Below are positions 19,385 to 29,812 of a DNA stretch of 64,000 nucleotides, piece after piece. This stretch comes from Acinetobacter lanii (GTDB taxonomy: Bacteria > Pseudomonadota > Gammaproteobacteria > Pseudomonadales > Moraxellaceae), in contig NZ_CP049916.1 in the NCBI RefSeq assembly GCF_011578285.1, positions 310,001 to 374,000 on the forward strand. The letters are read 5' to 3'. Positions within the stretch are counted from its first letter, which is position 1, and the number at the start of each line of letters is the position of its first letter. The notes beneath the pieces were generated by a model. The model searched no databases. It saw nothing but the letters and a program-made list of their open reading frames with translations, and was not told where the DNA came from. The translations under genes were made by a program, and so were the position numbers.

Positions 19385-20683
19385 TTAAACAAGATTGCTT
19401 TCAGTTTGATCTGAACCAAATAAGGAGCGACGTTGTTGTTTTGGCACTTTGGGGCAGTGTTTGGAAATCTGATAGAGCACATTGGCTAAGGCCGGTAAAT
19501 GCGTGCCCAACACCGATTTTCCGGTGTTTAAAAAAGAAACACTGATATCACGCTCAGGATCCGCCCAACATAAAATATTGGAAAAGCCCAAATGACCAAA
19601 AGCTTGTCCAGAGTTTGGCCCAAAAATTCCCACAGGATTACTGCCGAGCATCGGACCGAGTGCATAACGCATCGGTGCCAGTAAATTACGATCGAGGGTG
19701 GTATTTGAAGTCGGTAATGTAGCGCGAAATACAGTTTCAGGGCTTAAAATACGCTGACCTTGATATTCACCGCCATTGAGTAACATTTCCATAAAGCGGT
19801 TGGCTTGCTCTGCACTGGTGTAAATGTTGCCGGCAGGGCAAACCGTGTCCATAAAACGATGATCATTGGTCACGTTCACCGCCAAATTCAGTCCACCGCC
19901 TAAGACGCGATTTAAATACAGATCGGTGCCCAATGCGGGGTGCATCCCGGTGGCATAGTTCAGTGCAGCTTCATCACGGAGTTCAGCTTTGAGTCCATAA
20001 TTAAAAAACGGCATATTCATCGGCTGTTCAATATGTTCATGCAGAAATGCTCGAATATCTTGTCCCGTCACACGCTCAATAAACTCTCCTAAAATATAAC
20101 CTGCCGTTACCGCATGATAGGACAGTTGCGAGCCGACCCGTGCCACAGGTTTAGCTGCATATAAAAGTTTTAAGATTCGTTCCCGATCGAACAAAAGTTC
20201 AGGGGTGACTTCGGTATCAATACTCGGAATGCCACCACGATGTGATAGCAAATGGAAAATGGTGGCACGACGTTTGCCATTGGCGGCAAATTCAGGAATG
20301 TAATGGCTAATCGGGTCGAGTAAATTAATTTTGCCTTGTTCATTCAGCAAATGCACCAACATGGCATTGACCAGCTTAGAGGCTGAAAATAAACAAATTG
20401 GGGTGTCCGGTGTGGCAATCACCGCATCGTATTCTAAGCCTTGAGCTGAATTCCCACGGCTATAACCTATGCTTCGATTAATCAGAATTTTGCCTTGGCG
20501 TCTTAAACACATGCTGATCAGTGGGTGATTGCCGGTGCGATATAAAGCTTCAACGCTCAGCCAAATCTTATCGATCTGTTGAGCGCTCATACCGCCTTGC
20601 TCAGGTGCAACTTCATCTTTAGCTTGTGTAATTGAAGCCAGCTCGGCAGGCACATGGCAGGTATTGCTTGAAAATAATTTCAC
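19385..20683 (-). CDS. Serine hydrolase of the beta-lactamase/EstB family
   Basis: This 432-residue protein has the class C beta-lactamase/esterase fold signature. The nucleophile motif SxxK is present as FSASKLVNAM (about residues 109-118). The second-motif region YHAVTAGYILGE follows, with HLGFSN in place of the KTG box. Family members are esterases or peptidases that share the beta-lactamase architecture, and few are true beta-lactamases. There is no obvious signal peptide, so it is probably cytoplasmic. It is monocistronic, transcribed away from rpsO, with a terminator downstream. The substrate cannot be deduced. Confidence 0.82.
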   Translation of the reverse strand: MKLFSSNTCHVPAELASITQAKDEVAPEQGGMSAQQIDKIWLSVEALYRTGNHPLISMCLRRQGKILINRSIGYSRGNSAQGLEYDAVIATPDTPICLFSASKLVNAMLVHLLNEQGKINLLDPISHYIPEFAANGKRRATIFHLLSHRGGIPSIDTEVTPELLFDRERILKLLYAAKPVARVGSQLSYHAVTAGYILGEFIERVTGQDIRAFLHEHIEQPMNMPFFNYGLKAELRDEAALNYATGMHPALGTDLYLNRVLGGGLNLAVNVTNDHRFMDTVCPAGNIYTSAEQANRFMEMLLNGGEYQGQRILSPETVFRATLPTSNTTLDRNLLAPMRYALGPMLGSNPVGIFGPNSGQAFGHLGFSNILCWADPERDISVSFLNTGKSVLGTHLPALANVLYQISKHCPKVPKQQRRSLFGSDQTESNLV

Positions 20684-20936
20684 AACTCATTCCATCTGGC
20701 TTTTGTTTTTATTGCTGAACAGTGTGTAGCTTTGATGATGCTTTGTCAGTGTCTGAACTGACCTTTGGACTCAGACGTTTATGCAAACCATTTAAACGCC
20801 GGATAACTTTGCAATCTGAGGGTAGTTCCTTTAAAATGATCCACTGCTGTAGTGATGCACGGCAGTCAGCTTGGTTTTGAAGACCCAACTTGATTTGTAT
20901 CAAATACTTAACATATAAGCATCTCGGAGAAATCGA

Positions 20937-21206
20937 ATGGCTTTAACAAACGCAGATCGCGCAGAGATCATCGCTAAATTTGCTCGCGCAGAAAACGACA
21001 CTGGTTCACCAGAAGTACAAGTATCTTTATTGACTGCTCAAATCAATGATTTGCAAGGTCACTTTAAAGAACACAAACACGACCATCATAGCCGTCGTGG
21101 TTTGATCCGTATGGTAAACCAACGTCGTAAATTGCTTGATTACCTTAAAGGTAAAGACACTGCACGTTATGCTGCTTTGATCGCTGCTTTAGGTTTACGT
21201 CGTTAA
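20937..21206 (+). CDS. rpsO: 30S ribosomal protein S15
   Basis: This 89-residue protein matches the universal S15 length and sequence pattern: [18 protein letters not shown], the HHSRRGL segment and [10 protein letters not shown]15 is a primary binder of the 16S rRNA central domain. The ribosome-binding site CGGAGAA stands just before the ATG. pnp lies 272 bp downstream on the same strand, as in most gammaproteobacteria, and the two are often co-transcribed. Confidence 0.98.
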   Translation: MALTNADRAEIIAKFARAENDTGSPEVQVSLLTAQINDLQGHFKEHKHDHHSRRGLIRMVNQRRKLLDYLKGKDTARYAALIAALGLRR

Positions 21207-21270
21207 TTCGATTAAACTTTTATTTTCGGACTATTGCATGTTAAGTGCTGTATTGCTGAAAACGAAAGTC

Positions 21271-21325
21271 TATCTGACTTACCTCAGATAAAAGGGAAGG
21301 GGCGATGTTTCGCTCCTTCTTTGTG
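21271..21325 (+). terminator. Two tandem hairpins between rpsO and pnp (attenuator/processing region)
   Basis: The first hairpin is TATCTGA / TCAGATA (21271-21290). Six bases later comes a 10-bp stem GAAGGGGCGA / TCGCTCCTTC with loop TGTT, followed by T-rich sequence. In E. coli this interval holds the rpsO terminator and an RNase III site that controls pnp. A similar role is inferred here from position and structure. Confidence 0.6.
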
Positions 21326-21478
21326 TCTTAAAATCGTATTTTACTCATTTATGAGTATTTAAATTGTCTGGTGAGGTCGGCTTCTAAGCTTTGTCATTTA
21401 TGTGCATGTCCAACAGCGGTCATGTGAATGCCAAACCTTAGGGGTCTCCACTAGAATAAAATCGGGAAACAAAAATAC

Positions 21479-23572
21479 ATGTCTATGTTTAATATTATTC
21501 GTAAAGAATTCCAATTCGGTCAGCACCAAGTTGTGCTTGAAACAGGTCGTGTTGCGCGTCAAGCAAACACGGTTGTCATCACCATGGGTGGTGTACAAGT
21601 ACTTGTTGCTGTGGTTGCTCAACCAAAAGCAAAAGCAGGTCAAGACTTCTTCCCATTGACCGTTAACTACCAAGAAAAACAATATGCTGCGGGTCGTATC
21701 CCAGGTGGTTATGGTAAACGTGAAGGCCGTGCGTCTGAAGCTGAAACTTTAATTTCACGCTTAATCGACCGTCCAATTCGTCCATTGTTCCCAGAAGGTT
21801 ACTTCAACGAAATTCAAGTGACTGCAACTGTGATTTCTTCTGACAAGACTATGGATGCTGACATTGCTGCAATGCTTGGTACATCTGCTGCATTGTCAAT
21901 TGCAGGTACACCGTTCCGTGGTCCAATCGGTGGCGCACGCGTTGGTTTAATCAACGGTGAATACATCCTAAACCCGAACCATGAACAATTGGCTCAATCT
22001 GATCTTGACCTTGTGGTTGCAGGGACTGAGTCTGCAGTATTGATGGTTGAATCTGAAGCGAAAGAGCTTTCAGAAGACCAAATGCTTGGCGCTGTACTTT
22101 TCGGTCATGACGAAATGCAAATCGCGATCCAAGCGATCAAAGAATTTGCTGCAGCTGCGGGTGCAGTTGAGTCAACTTGGGTTGCGCCTGTTAAAAATGA
22201 AGAACTTCTTGGTAAATTGAAAGAAGCATTCGAAGCGAAAATCTCTGAAGCATATACCATTGCAGTTAAGCATGAACGTTATGCAGCATTGGATGCACTT
22301 CAAGAACAAGCATTAGCGCAATTCGTTCCAGAAGGCGACGAAACTGGCATTGCTGACGAAGTAAACGAATTATTCGAAGACTTAAAATACCGCACGGTTC
22401 GTGACAATATCTTGTCTGGTAAACCACGTATCGATGGTCGTGACACTAAAACTGTTCGTGCAATCGACGTTCAAGTGAATGTATTAGATCGTGCTCACGG
22501 TTCTGCATTGTTCACTCGTGGTGAAACTCAGGCGTTGGTAACCACGACTTTGGGTAATACACGTGATGCGTTGATGGTTGATACCCTTGCAGGTACGAAA
22601 ACTGACAACTTCATGTTGCATTACAACTTCCCTGCATACTCTGTAGGTGAAACAGGTCGTGAATCTGGTCCTAAACGTCGTGAAATTGGTCACGGTCGTC
22701 TCGCGCGTCGTGGTGTTCAAGCGGTTCTTCCTGCAGCTGACCGCTTCCCGTACGTGATTCGTATCGTATCGGATATTACTGAATCGAATGGTTCATCTTC
22801 AATGGCGTCTGTATGTGGTGCGTCACTATCACTTATGGATGCAGGTGTTCCACTTAAAGCACCAGTTGCGGGTATCGCAATGGGTCTAGTGAAAGAAGGC
22901 GAGCGTTTCGCAGTACTTTCTGACATCTTAGGTGATGAAGATCACTTAGGTGATATGGACTTTAAAGTAGCAGGTTCTGCAAACGGTATTACTGCGCTTC
23001 AAATGGACATCAAGATCGAAGGCATCACTGAAGAGATCATGGAATCTGCATTGAACCAAGCGTATGCAGGTCGTATGCACATCTTGAACGAGATGAACCA
23101 AGTGATTTCACGTGCTCGTCCTGAAATTTCTATGCATGCGCCGACATTCCAAGTGATCAACATCAACCCGGACAAGATCCGTGATGTGATTGGTAAAGGT
23201 GGCGCAACCATCCGTGCGATTACTGAAGAAACCAAAGCGGCGATTGATATCGAAGATAACGGTACAGTACGTGTATTTGGTGAAACCAAAGCGGCAGCGG
23301 CTGCTGCGGTTGCAAAAATCCAAGCACTGACTGCTGAAATCGAACCAGGTACAATCTACACCGGTAAAGTGATTCGTATTGTTGAATTCGGTGCGTTTGT
23401 TAACATCATGCCAGGTACTGACGGTCTACTTCACATTTCTCAAATTTCAAACGAACGTGTTGCCAATGTGACTGACGTTCTTGCGGAAGGTCAAGAAATT
23501 AAAGTTCAAGTGGCTGACGTAGACAACCGTGGTCGTATCAAATTAACCATGAAAGACATCGAACAAGCATAA
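21479..23572 (+). CDS. pnp: Polyribonucleotide nucleotidyltransferase (PNPase)
   Basis: PNPase is the phosphorolytic 3'-5' exoribonuclease of mRNA decay and the degradosome. The 697-residue protein has two RNase PH domains (about residues 10-230 and 310-545), with [14 protein letters not shown] and [23 protein letters not shown] as landmarks. A KH domain follows around the VIGKGG motif (near residue 570). An S1 domain lies at the C-terminus ([19 protein letters not shown] through [13 protein letters not shown]). It is probably autoregulated through its leader, as in other gammaproteobacteria. A terminator lies 30 bp after the stop. Confidence 0.98.
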   Translation: MSMFNIIRKEFQFGQHQVVLETGRVARQANTVVITMGGVQVLVAVVAQPKAKAGQDFFPLTVNYQEKQYAAGRIPGGYGKREGRASEAETLISRLIDRPIRPLFPEGYFNEIQVTATVISSDKTMDADIAAMLGTSAALSIAGTPFRGPIGGARVGLINGEYILNPNHEQLAQSDLDLVVAGTESAVLMVESEAKELSEDQMLGAVLFGHDEMQIAIQAIKEFAAAAGAVESTWVAPVKNEELLGKLKEAFEAKISEAYTIAVKHERYAALDALQEQALAQFVPEGDETGIADEVNELFEDLKYRTVRDNILSGKPRIDGRDTKTVRAIDVQVNVLDRAHGSALFTRGETQALVTTTLGNTRDALMVDTLAGTKTDNFMLHYNFPAYSVGETGRESGPKRREIGHGRLARRGVQAVLPAADRFPYVIRIVSDITESNGSSSMASVCGASLSLMDAGVPLKAPVAGIAMGLVKEGERFAVLSDILGDEDHLGDMDFKVAGSANGITALQMDIKIEGITEEIMESALNQAYAGRMHILNEMNQVISRARPEISMHAPTFQVININPDKIRDVIGKGGATIRAITEETKAAIDIEDNGTVRVFGETKAAAAAAVAKIQALTAEIEPGTIYTGKVIRIVEFGAFVNIMPGTDGLLHISQISNERVANVTDVLAEGQEIKVQVADVDNRGRIKLTMKDIEQA

Positions 23573-23600
23573 TGCTGTGATGAATTAACATTGTTGTAGA

Positions 23601-23629
23601 AAAAAGCCTGCGTTAAGCAGGCTTTTTTT
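23601..23629 (+). terminator. Rho-independent terminator after pnp
   Basis: GCCTGC / GCAGGC with a 5-base loop, preceded by an A-run and followed by seven T. Confidence 0.92.
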
Positions 23630-23675
23630 ATGGCATGATGCACAATGACAGATCAAACACTTATAAAAACGTCAT

Positions 23676-24899
23676 ATGCAAACTTACTTTTTTTATCAAC
23701 ATGCGGCTGAACACTATACCTATGTAAGCAAAGTGGCTTTGCCAGATCAAACCCCTGAATTTGTGTGGTTGGATTGCACTCGTAGCGATGTCATCCATCA
23801 GGCAGAAACGTGGCATAAAGCAGTACAACAACAAACCGGTATTCTCTTAAATGAATACCACATTCGCGATATTTTAAATCTCGAACATCCTTGTGTGTTT
23901 GACACCATGGATGATTATGATCTGTTGATTTTCCGAAAATTAATCACCCCGGATGATCAGATCAATATCAGTGAGCAGGCATTAGAAAAGCATGAAAGTG
24001 TGTTTGGCCTTGCCACCACCCCGATCAGCTTTATCATCACCCCTGAGGTGTTGTTGACCGTCCGAGAAGCGGGCAATAAGGCAATTGAAAGCTATGTGGC
24101 GCGGATTGAAACCATTCTCTGTCGACATATTGATGAACAAAATAAACCACGTAAATTGCCGAGTACCCCGATTGATTTGGCTTTAAGACTGCTCAACAGC
24201 ATGGTCGATGGCTATTTGGATTTACGTATTCCTTTAACCCGTCGGGTGGAATTTTGGCAACAGGAACTGTTGCAAGGTCATCGTCGATTCACCAAGTGGA
24301 ATCAACTGTTGCAAGAGAATATGGCCTTTCAACAGGTGGAAAATCTTTGCGAAGAACAGATTGAGTCTTTGCAGGAACTGCGTGATGAAATCGTCGATAA
24401 CTATGCGCATTTAAAAGGTAAACGCAAAACTGACAAACAAGATCTGATGTTGGTGCGTGTCGATGATTTATCCAGTCATATTGAACGAATTCAAAAACAT
24501 ACTACTCGGTTAAGAAGTGCGATTCAGGCAGCCATTGATTTACATTTTTCTGCGATTGCCAATCAAACCAATGAAAATATGCGAATTTTAGCCATTATCA
24601 CCGCCGTGTTTGCCCCATTGACTTTATTGACCGGGATTTATGGAATGAACTTTGAATTCATTCCCGGCTTAAAGTCACCAACCGGATTTTGGGTGATGCT
24701 GGGTATTATGCTGATGACCACGATTTTATTGCTTTACTATTTCTATCGTCGGCATTTGGTCGGGCGAGGGGAGCGTAGTGTGATGGATATGTTGGCACAG
24801 CAACATAAAGGTCAGCACGTTAACCTGTTTTGGTTTTTAGATTATGAACCGATTAAACAAACCATGAAAGAAGTTGAGAAATTAACTAAATTTAAATAG
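23676..24899 (+). CDS. CorA-family divalent cation transporter
   Basis: The C-terminal region carries the CorA signature YGMNFEF (around residue 323), at the end of the first of two transmembrane helices (ILAIITAVFAPLTLLTGI and WVMLGIMLMTTILLLYYFYRR). The long N-terminal part is cytoplasmic and helical, as expected for the pentameric funnel. Members move Mg2+, Co2+, Ni2+ or Zn2+ (ZntB) across the inner membrane. The 407-residue length is greater than E. coli CorA (316), and the substrate cannot be assigned. It is monocistronic, convergent with the gene at 24973. Confidence 0.88.
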   Translation: MQTYFFYQHAAEHYTYVSKVALPDQTPEFVWLDCTRSDVIHQAETWHKAVQQQTGILLNEYHIRDILNLEHPCVFDTMDDYDLLIFRKLITPDDQINISEQALEKHESVFGLATTPISFIITPEVLLTVREAGNKAIESYVARIETILCRHIDEQNKPRKLPSTPIDLALRLLNSMVDGYLDLRIPLTRRVEFWQQELLQGHRRFTKWNQLLQENMAFQQVENLCEEQIESLQELRDEIVDNYAHLKGKRKTDKQDLMLVRVDDLSSHIERIQKHTTRLRSAIQAAIDLHFSAIANQTNENMRILAIITAVFAPLTLLTGIYGMNFEFIPGLKSPTGFWVMLGIMLMTTILLLYYFYRRHLVGRGERSVMDMLAQQHKGQHVNLFWFLDYEPIKQTMKEVEKLTKFK

Positions 24900-24972
24900 C
24901 TGTTGTCATGCTATCTAAACATTCAATTTCTCAACTGGGCTTTTCATTCTTTAAAGCTTTGAACTTTAATAC

Positions 24973-25236
24973 TTACTCGGTGTCTTTCACCGCCGCCTTT
25001 TTTAACAGGGTATATAGGCTGTCTTTCAGTTTAAGCTTCTTGCGTTTTAGTGACTCAATATCATCATTGATCAGATTGACAGGGTCTTGCTCAAGCTGGG
25101 TAATTTGCCGATCTAACTCGTCATGATCCTCCATCAGTCTGGCAAAATGCGGATCATCTTGAGCGAGTACCTGCATGATCTCACGATATTCAGGGAACAT
25201 ATTTTTTAATTTTTTATTCATAATTTTGGTATTCAT
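24973..25236 (-). CDS. YdcH family protein (DUF465)
   Basis: This 87-residue charged, helical protein has the YdcH/DUF465 pattern: a FPEYREIM-like start, HDELDRQITQLEQ, then DIESLKRKKLKLKDSLYTLLKKA. The family consists of small coiled-coil hairpin proteins of unknown function. An alternative start five codons downstream (MNKKLKNMFPEY) would fit homologues slightly better. It is a single-gene unit upstream of the corA-like gene's end, on the opposite strand. Confidence 0.8.
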   Translation of the reverse strand: MNTKIMNKKLKNMFPEYREIMQVLAQDDPHFARLMEDHDELDRQITQLEQDPVNLINDDIESLKRKKLKLKDSLYTLLKKAAVKDTE

Positions 25237-25357
25237 GGTCGACGCTTTACCTCATTTTCAAACAGAGTAAAAATACGGATAAGACTAGAAAATGATTTAG
25301 TGTGAAAAATCATCCACCAGTTGTAAATGAATAAAACATGATTAAGTTTGCTTTAAT

Positions 25358-25699
25358 TTAGCTTTTCCTGATCTGAGAGCTACGCACTTGTTTGCGCAGG
25401 TGTTGTACCTCATCAATCAAGTCCAGCATCATCGCCACCGCAGATAAACTCGCCTCAAAATCACGCTGTAAGCGGTAAGCTCGACGTGCGCGAGTCACTT
25501 CATCGGCAAAAAATTGATGAATCCGGGTTTCGGTTCGTGCAGGCAAAATTTCGTATTCAAGTAATTGCAGTACCCATTCAGGGCTTTGTCCGCAGGCTTG
25601 TGCAAAATGATTCAGATCGAAAATACAGTTTTCATCAACGATTTCTGCTTCCAAGCAACCATCTTTAATAATTTCACGATAATGAATTGTCGTCATCAC
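25358..25699 (-). CDS. cbpM: Chaperone modulator CbpM
   Basis: This 113-residue MerR-like protein has the pattern FDLNHFAQACGQSPEWVLQLLEYEILPA. The C-terminal helical region (DEVTRARRAYRLQRDFEASLS and following) is typical of CbpM. In E. coli CbpM binds the J domain of CbpA and inhibits both its co-chaperone and DNA-binding activity. The gene follows cbpA after 9 bp in an operon, the usual arrangement. The second methionine is an alternative start. Confidence 0.88.
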   Translation of the reverse strand: MMTTIHYREIIKDGCLEAEIVDENCIFDLNHFAQACGQSPEWVLQLLEYEILPARTETRIHQFFADEVTRARRAYRLQRDFEASLSAVAMMLDLIDEVQHLRKQVRSSQIRKS

Positions 25700-25708
25700 T
25701 GTTCTCCT

Positions 25709-26701
25709 TTAATGGGATCGAGGATTAAAGTGCGAGAAGGCTTTGGCTAAATCTTCATAGGCATGCACTTGCTGTTCAGTTTCGGCTTTCGGATAAACAA
25801 TATTTAAAATCAGATATAGATGCCCCGGCACTTTGGCCGGAATGCCTTTGTCTTTTAGGCGCAGTTGTTTGCCATAGACCGTGTTTTTGGGAATACCGAC
25901 TTTGACCTTGCCGTTGGGAGTATTGACTTCAATTTCTTGACCGAGTGCGGCTTCCCATGGACTGATGTCAATGTTGTAGTAAATGTCGGCACCTTCGACA
26001 CGAAGTTTGTCGTCTTGTTTATAGTGAATTTGAATATAAAGATCACCGGCTTCACCGCCATTGATACCGGCTTGTCCCTGTTTCGACAAACGAATTTGTT
26101 GACCTTCTTTCATGCCTTTAGGGATTTTGACTTGTAAGGTTTTGCGCTGAACTTCAGGTTCACCATAGGCATTGTAGGTGGGAATTTGTAAGGTAATATT
26201 TTGCGTTGCACCCTGAAAAGCGATCTCGAGATCCACTTCTATGCTGGCATGTTGGTCTTCTCCGCGAAAACTTTGTTGTCTTGAACCATTCGAATATTGT
26301 TGATATTGCCCGCCACCAAAACCTTGGCCAAAGCGTCCAAACAGATCTTCAAAACCACTGAAATCTCCCCCTTGAAAACCGCCTTGCGCATTGCCTTGAT
26401 GAGCACCTTGCTGATAGCCTTGATCGAATCCTTGTCCAAAGCCTGAATGCGTATCTGAACCACCACCATTAAAGCCATAGGCAGCTTGTGGATGATCAAG
26501 TTCAAAGTCGTATTGTTTCTTTTTTTCAGCATCACCTAAGGTGTCATAAGCCACATTAATTGCCTGCATCATTGCTTCGGCATTGGCTTCTTTACTGACA
26601 TCAGGATGATATTTTCGTGCCAATTTTCGGTAAGCTTTTTTAATGTCTTCCGCACTGGCTTGCCGTGAAATCCCAAGGTCATCGTAATAATTTTTTGCCA
26701 T
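25709..26701 (-). CDS. cbpA: DnaJ-like co-chaperone / curved DNA-binding protein CbpA
   Basis: The N-terminal J domain (residues 1-70) carries the HPD motif in RKYHPDVSKE, which stimulates DnaK ATPase. A Gly/Gln-rich linker (about 75-145, with FGQGFGGGQYQQ) follows. Two beta-rich substrate-binding domains come next (IPKGMKEGQQIRL and VKVGIPKNTVYGKQLRLKDKG). There is no zinc finger, which distinguishes it from DnaJ. It is the first gene of the cbpA-cbpM operon. The linker is unusually long and repetitive. Confidence 0.93.
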   Translation of the reverse strand: MAKNYYDDLGISRQASAEDIKKAYRKLARKYHPDVSKEANAEAMMQAINVAYDTLGDAEKKKQYDFELDHPQAAYGFNGGGSDTHSGFGQGFDQGYQQGAHQGNAQGGFQGGDFSGFEDLFGRFGQGFGGGQYQQYSNGSRQQSFRGEDQHASIEVDLEIAFQGATQNITLQIPTYNAYGEPEVQRKTLQVKIPKGMKEGQQIRLSKQGQAGINGGEAGDLYIQIHYKQDDKLRVEGADIYYNIDISPWEAALGQEIEVNTPNGKVKVGIPKNTVYGKQLRLKDKGIPAKVPGHLYLILNIVYPKAETEQQVHAYEDLAKAFSHFNPRSH

Positions 26702-26800
26702 AGTGTGGTCAATATTTTTGTTTAAGTTTTGATCATTATGAGCCGAGTTTGAATGGCTACAGTATTATCATTGGGTATCTAATTGTTTCAATTTTTTGCA

Positions 26801-26830
26801 AAAAAAAGAGTGCGAACTAACACACTCTTT
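26801..26830 (-). terminator. Rho-independent terminator after hslO
   Basis: AAAGAGTG / CACTCTTT with a 10-base loop is followed on the minus strand by a T-run of eight or more. It separates hslO from cbpA. Confidence 0.8.
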
Positions 26831-26887
26831 CGGTTTTTTTCAGGATCTTAGCAAGCTGATGGCTTAGCTTTGTGGATCCGATAAGGT

Positions 26888-27763
26888 TTAACTTAAATGT
26901 TCACCGAATAGTCCTAAGGCTTCTTCAGCACTAAAGCTATAACGGGTTTGGCAGAACTGACAATCCATGGTAATTGGATTTTGTTCTTCCAAAGTTTCAC
27001 GCACAGAATCTACACCAATTTGAATTAACGCATCGGCACAACGCTGTTTCGAGCAGGTACAACCGAAATGCAGTTGTTCCGCTTCAGGCAGACGTACTTC
27101 TTCTTCGTTATATAAACGATAAAGAATTTCTTGCGCATCCAAATCGGTTAATTCTTCAGCTTTCAGTGTTTCGGTCAACATGGTTAAACGTGGCCAAATG
27201 TCTTCATCAACACGTTGCTGTTCTTCTTCATTGTTACGCGGTAACAATTGAATCAGTAAGCCGCCTGAGCGTTGTTCTGAACTTGCTAGAACAATACGGG
27301 TTGGAATCTGTGCAGACAAATCGTAATACTGCATTAAACATTTGGCTAAATTCGGTTGATCAAGTGGCACAATCCCTTGATAACGTTCACCAAACTCCGG
27401 CTCAATATTGATAAACAAAACTGGATTAAGCAAAGTCGACAGTACGGTCGAGCTGCTGCTGGCTTCAGCAAAACGGTCATCCGCTTCGTAGTCTGCTAGG
27501 GCACGCACTTCACCCAAGTGATTACATTCAGCCATCGCCCATTTTAATGAACCTGATGCTTGAATCTGAAGACTAATACGTCCTTTGATTTTCAATGTGC
27601 TGGCCAATAACGCCGTTGCACTGAGCATTTCACCCAAAAGAATTTTCACCGCAGGTGCATATTCACGTTGCAATAAAATGGTTTTTAAAGCGTCTTCGAG
27701 ATGAACCACTTCACCACGCACAGGGCTATTTTCAATAAAAAAACGTTGACGTAAATCAGACAT
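26888..27763 (-). CDS. hslO: Redox-regulated chaperone Hsp33
   Basis: Hsp33 is a holdase switched on by oxidation of four zinc-binding cysteines. These are visible near the C-terminus as GCTCSKQRC and CQFCQ, giving the CxC...CxxC set. I chose the ATG at 27763 (MSDLRQRFFIEN) because GGAG stands upstream and the resulting 291 residues match E. coli Hsp33 (292). The reading frame extends 14 codons further upstream without support. The next upstream gene is the antiporter, 50 bp away on the same strand. Confidence 0.95.
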   Translation of the reverse strand: MSDLRQRFFIENSPVRGEVVHLEDALKTILLQREYAPAVKILLGEMLSATALLASTLKIKGRISLQIQASGSLKWAMAECNHLGEVRALADYEADDRFAEASSSSTVLSTLLNPVLFINIEPEFGERYQGIVPLDQPNLAKCLMQYYDLSAQIPTRIVLASSEQRSGGLLIQLLPRNNEEEQQRVDEDIWPRLTMLTETLKAEELTDLDAQEILYRLYNEEEVRLPEAEQLHFGCTCSKQRCADALIQIGVDSVRETLEEQNPITMDCQFCQTRYSFSAEEALGLFGEHLS

Positions 27764-27813
27764 AAAATTCTCCAAATCCCTGCTTAGATGGTGATTATAT
27801 TGCAAATCACAAG

Positions 27814-29694
27814 TTAATTTTCTTCATCACGACAAACATTGATCTCATCAAGCCGATCTTTATCTTTAAGTTGTTGATTTCGCACAGACGTCACATCGGG
27901 TTGATGTTGTAAATTGGGCTCTAAGTGTTCAAAGTTTTTTGAGTCACTTTCAAAAATATGTTCAAGTTCTGCTAAAAAGTTACGATAACTCTCATAGACT
28001 TTTTGTTCATCGGTATAAATTCGTTGCTGTTCATTGATCAGTTGTTCATCATAATCACGGAACAACTCAATACTGTCATGGGCTTCTTGTTCAGGCACAT
28101 CGAGTAAACATAAAGCACGGTAGGCCATCCCCAGTGAAGACAAATAAGTTTCTCGCCAAATATGCTCAATGCCGAGATCTTTGAGTAAATGCATATGATA
28201 GCGATCACGGGCACGTACCAACAGCAACAGGTTGGGGTAATTCAGTCGAATATGCCGTGCCACATTCATTGACACTTCAACGTCATCCACCGCCAAGATA
28301 AAAACTTTGGCACTTTGAATGCCTGCAGAACGCAGCAACTCTGGTTGGGTGGCATCGCCATAGTAGAGCTTACCGCCAAACTTACGCACGAAATCAATCC
28401 GCTCCAAATTGTTATCAATCGCGGTAAACGGGATGCGTTGCATATGCGCCAAACGTGCAATGATTTGTCCGACTCGACCAAAACCGGCAATGATCATTGG
28501 AGGATGTTGATTGGGGATGTCATCGTATTCCGGTTCAACATGTTGCTCAAACAGCGGTACCAGCCATTTGTTCACCATCCAAAATAAAATCGGGGTGAGT
28601 GCCATAGACAACGTCACAATCAGAATGATTGGATCCATAATGGCTTGAGTAATGACTTTTTCGCTTTTAGCGACGGCCAAGACCACAAAGGCGAATTCTC
28701 CGCCTTGTGCCAAGCACGCCGCAATCATCGCGCTTTGTCCCCATTCATATTTGAAGTAACGTGCCACAGCGAGCATTACCGTAGCCTTGATTGCCATCAG
28801 TAACACAGCGCCACCAATAATCAATAATGGCGTATCCACAATTAAATCCAACGGTGTGGTCATCCCCACCGTCATAAAAAACAGACCCAGCAATAATCCC
28901 TTGAATGGGGTGATACTGGCTTCAAGTTCATGGCGGAACTCAGAATCAGCCAATAAAACGCCAGTTAAGAAAGCACCCAAAGTCGTAGATATGCCGAGTA
29001 CATCCATCAGCATCACCACCGCAATCACAATAAATAAGCCTGCAGCCGTAATCAGTTCAGTGGCACCACTTTGCACAATAAATCTGAAAAAAGGACGCAT
29101 CACATAACGGCTAAATAAAAATAGCCCGCTAAAGGTCGCCACAATCGCTGCAAAGTAAGCAATACCGTGATGACTGCTTTGACCGCCTGCGAGCAGGGGA
29201 ATCACCGCAATCAACGGAATCGCAGCGATATCTTGAAACAGTAAAATGGAAAAGGATTGCTGACCGTGGGTGCTATTCAGTTGCTGTTTTTCTGCAAGCA
29301 GTTGCAATACAAAAGCGGTTGAAGATAAGGCAAGGGCAAAACCAATCACAAAGCTGGCAGAGAAATCACGTTGAAACAGCAACCATGTGGTGGCCATTAA
29401 CACGATTCCTGTGATCAGCACTTGCGCCGTCCCCACCACAAAAATCGAATGACGCATTTGCCAGAGGCGTTGTGGACGTAACTCTAAACCAATCAGAAAC
29501 ATCAGTAAGATCACACCAAACTCTGCCAAATGGGTAATGGCAGTGGAATCCTGTGCAATATTCAGCACATTTGGACCGAGGATGATACCGGTAAATAAAT
29601 AGCCCAATACTGTCGCAATACCCAAACGTTTTCCCAAAGGCACCAGGATTAACGCTGCACCTAAGAACAGGGTGATTTGAAGTATTAACGGCAT
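27814..29694 (-). CDS. CPA2-family monovalent cation:proton antiporter (KefB/KefC-like) with TrkA-N domain
   Basis: This 626-residue membrane protein has 12 to 13 hydrophobic helices over residues 1-380. They include the CPA2 motif FLIGLELRP and the paired-proline/aspartate region LLFQDIAAIPLIAVIP. A TrkA-N (RCK) Rossmann domain starts at about residue 400 with IIAGFGRVGQIIARL and ends near VRARDRYHMHLLKDLG. KefB/C proteins are glutathione-gated K+ efflux systems, and other members are Na+ or K+/H+ antiporters. The charged tail after residue 560 is not conserved in E. coli KefC. Ion specificity and gating ligand are unproven. Confidence 0.85.
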   Translation of the reverse strand: MPLILQITLFLGAALILVPLGKRLGIATVLGYLFTGIILGPNVLNIAQDSTAITHLAEFGVILLMFLIGLELRPQRLWQMRHSIFVVGTAQVLITGIVLMATTWLLFQRDFSASFVIGFALALSSTAFVLQLLAEKQQLNSTHGQQSFSILLFQDIAAIPLIAVIPLLAGGQSSHHGIAYFAAIVATFSGLFLFSRYVMRPFFRFIVQSGATELITAAGLFIVIAVVMLMDVLGISTTLGAFLTGVLLADSEFRHELEASITPFKGLLLGLFFMTVGMTTPLDLIVDTPLLIIGGAVLLMAIKATVMLAVARYFKYEWGQSAMIAACLAQGGEFAFVVLAVAKSEKVITQAIMDPIILIVTLSMALTPILFWMVNKWLVPLFEQHVEPEYDDIPNQHPPMIIAGFGRVGQIIARLAHMQRIPFTAIDNNLERIDFVRKFGGKLYYGDATQPELLRSAGIQSAKVFILAVDDVEVSMNVARHIRLNYPNLLLLVRARDRYHMHLLKDLGIEHIWRETYLSSLGMAYRALCLLDVPEQEAHDSIELFRDYDEQLINEQQRIYTDEQKVYESYRNFLAELEHIFESDSKNFEHLEPNLQHQPDVTSVRNQQLKDKDRLDEINVCRDEEN

Positions 29695-29812
29695 GTACTC
29701 ATCCTAAGTTTAATTATTGATCTGACTTGATTGTAATGCTGAACCACAATGCCATGTATAAAAATTTGTTGATCGGACACAGGGTTCCACATTCAATCAT
29801 CAAACCCTCAAT

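Noticed and set aside
20709..20903. 64-codon minus-strand frame between the serine hydrolase and rpsO
   Set aside because: It starts with TTG, has no ribosome-binding site and no recognisable pattern, and it occupies the rpsO promoter region.
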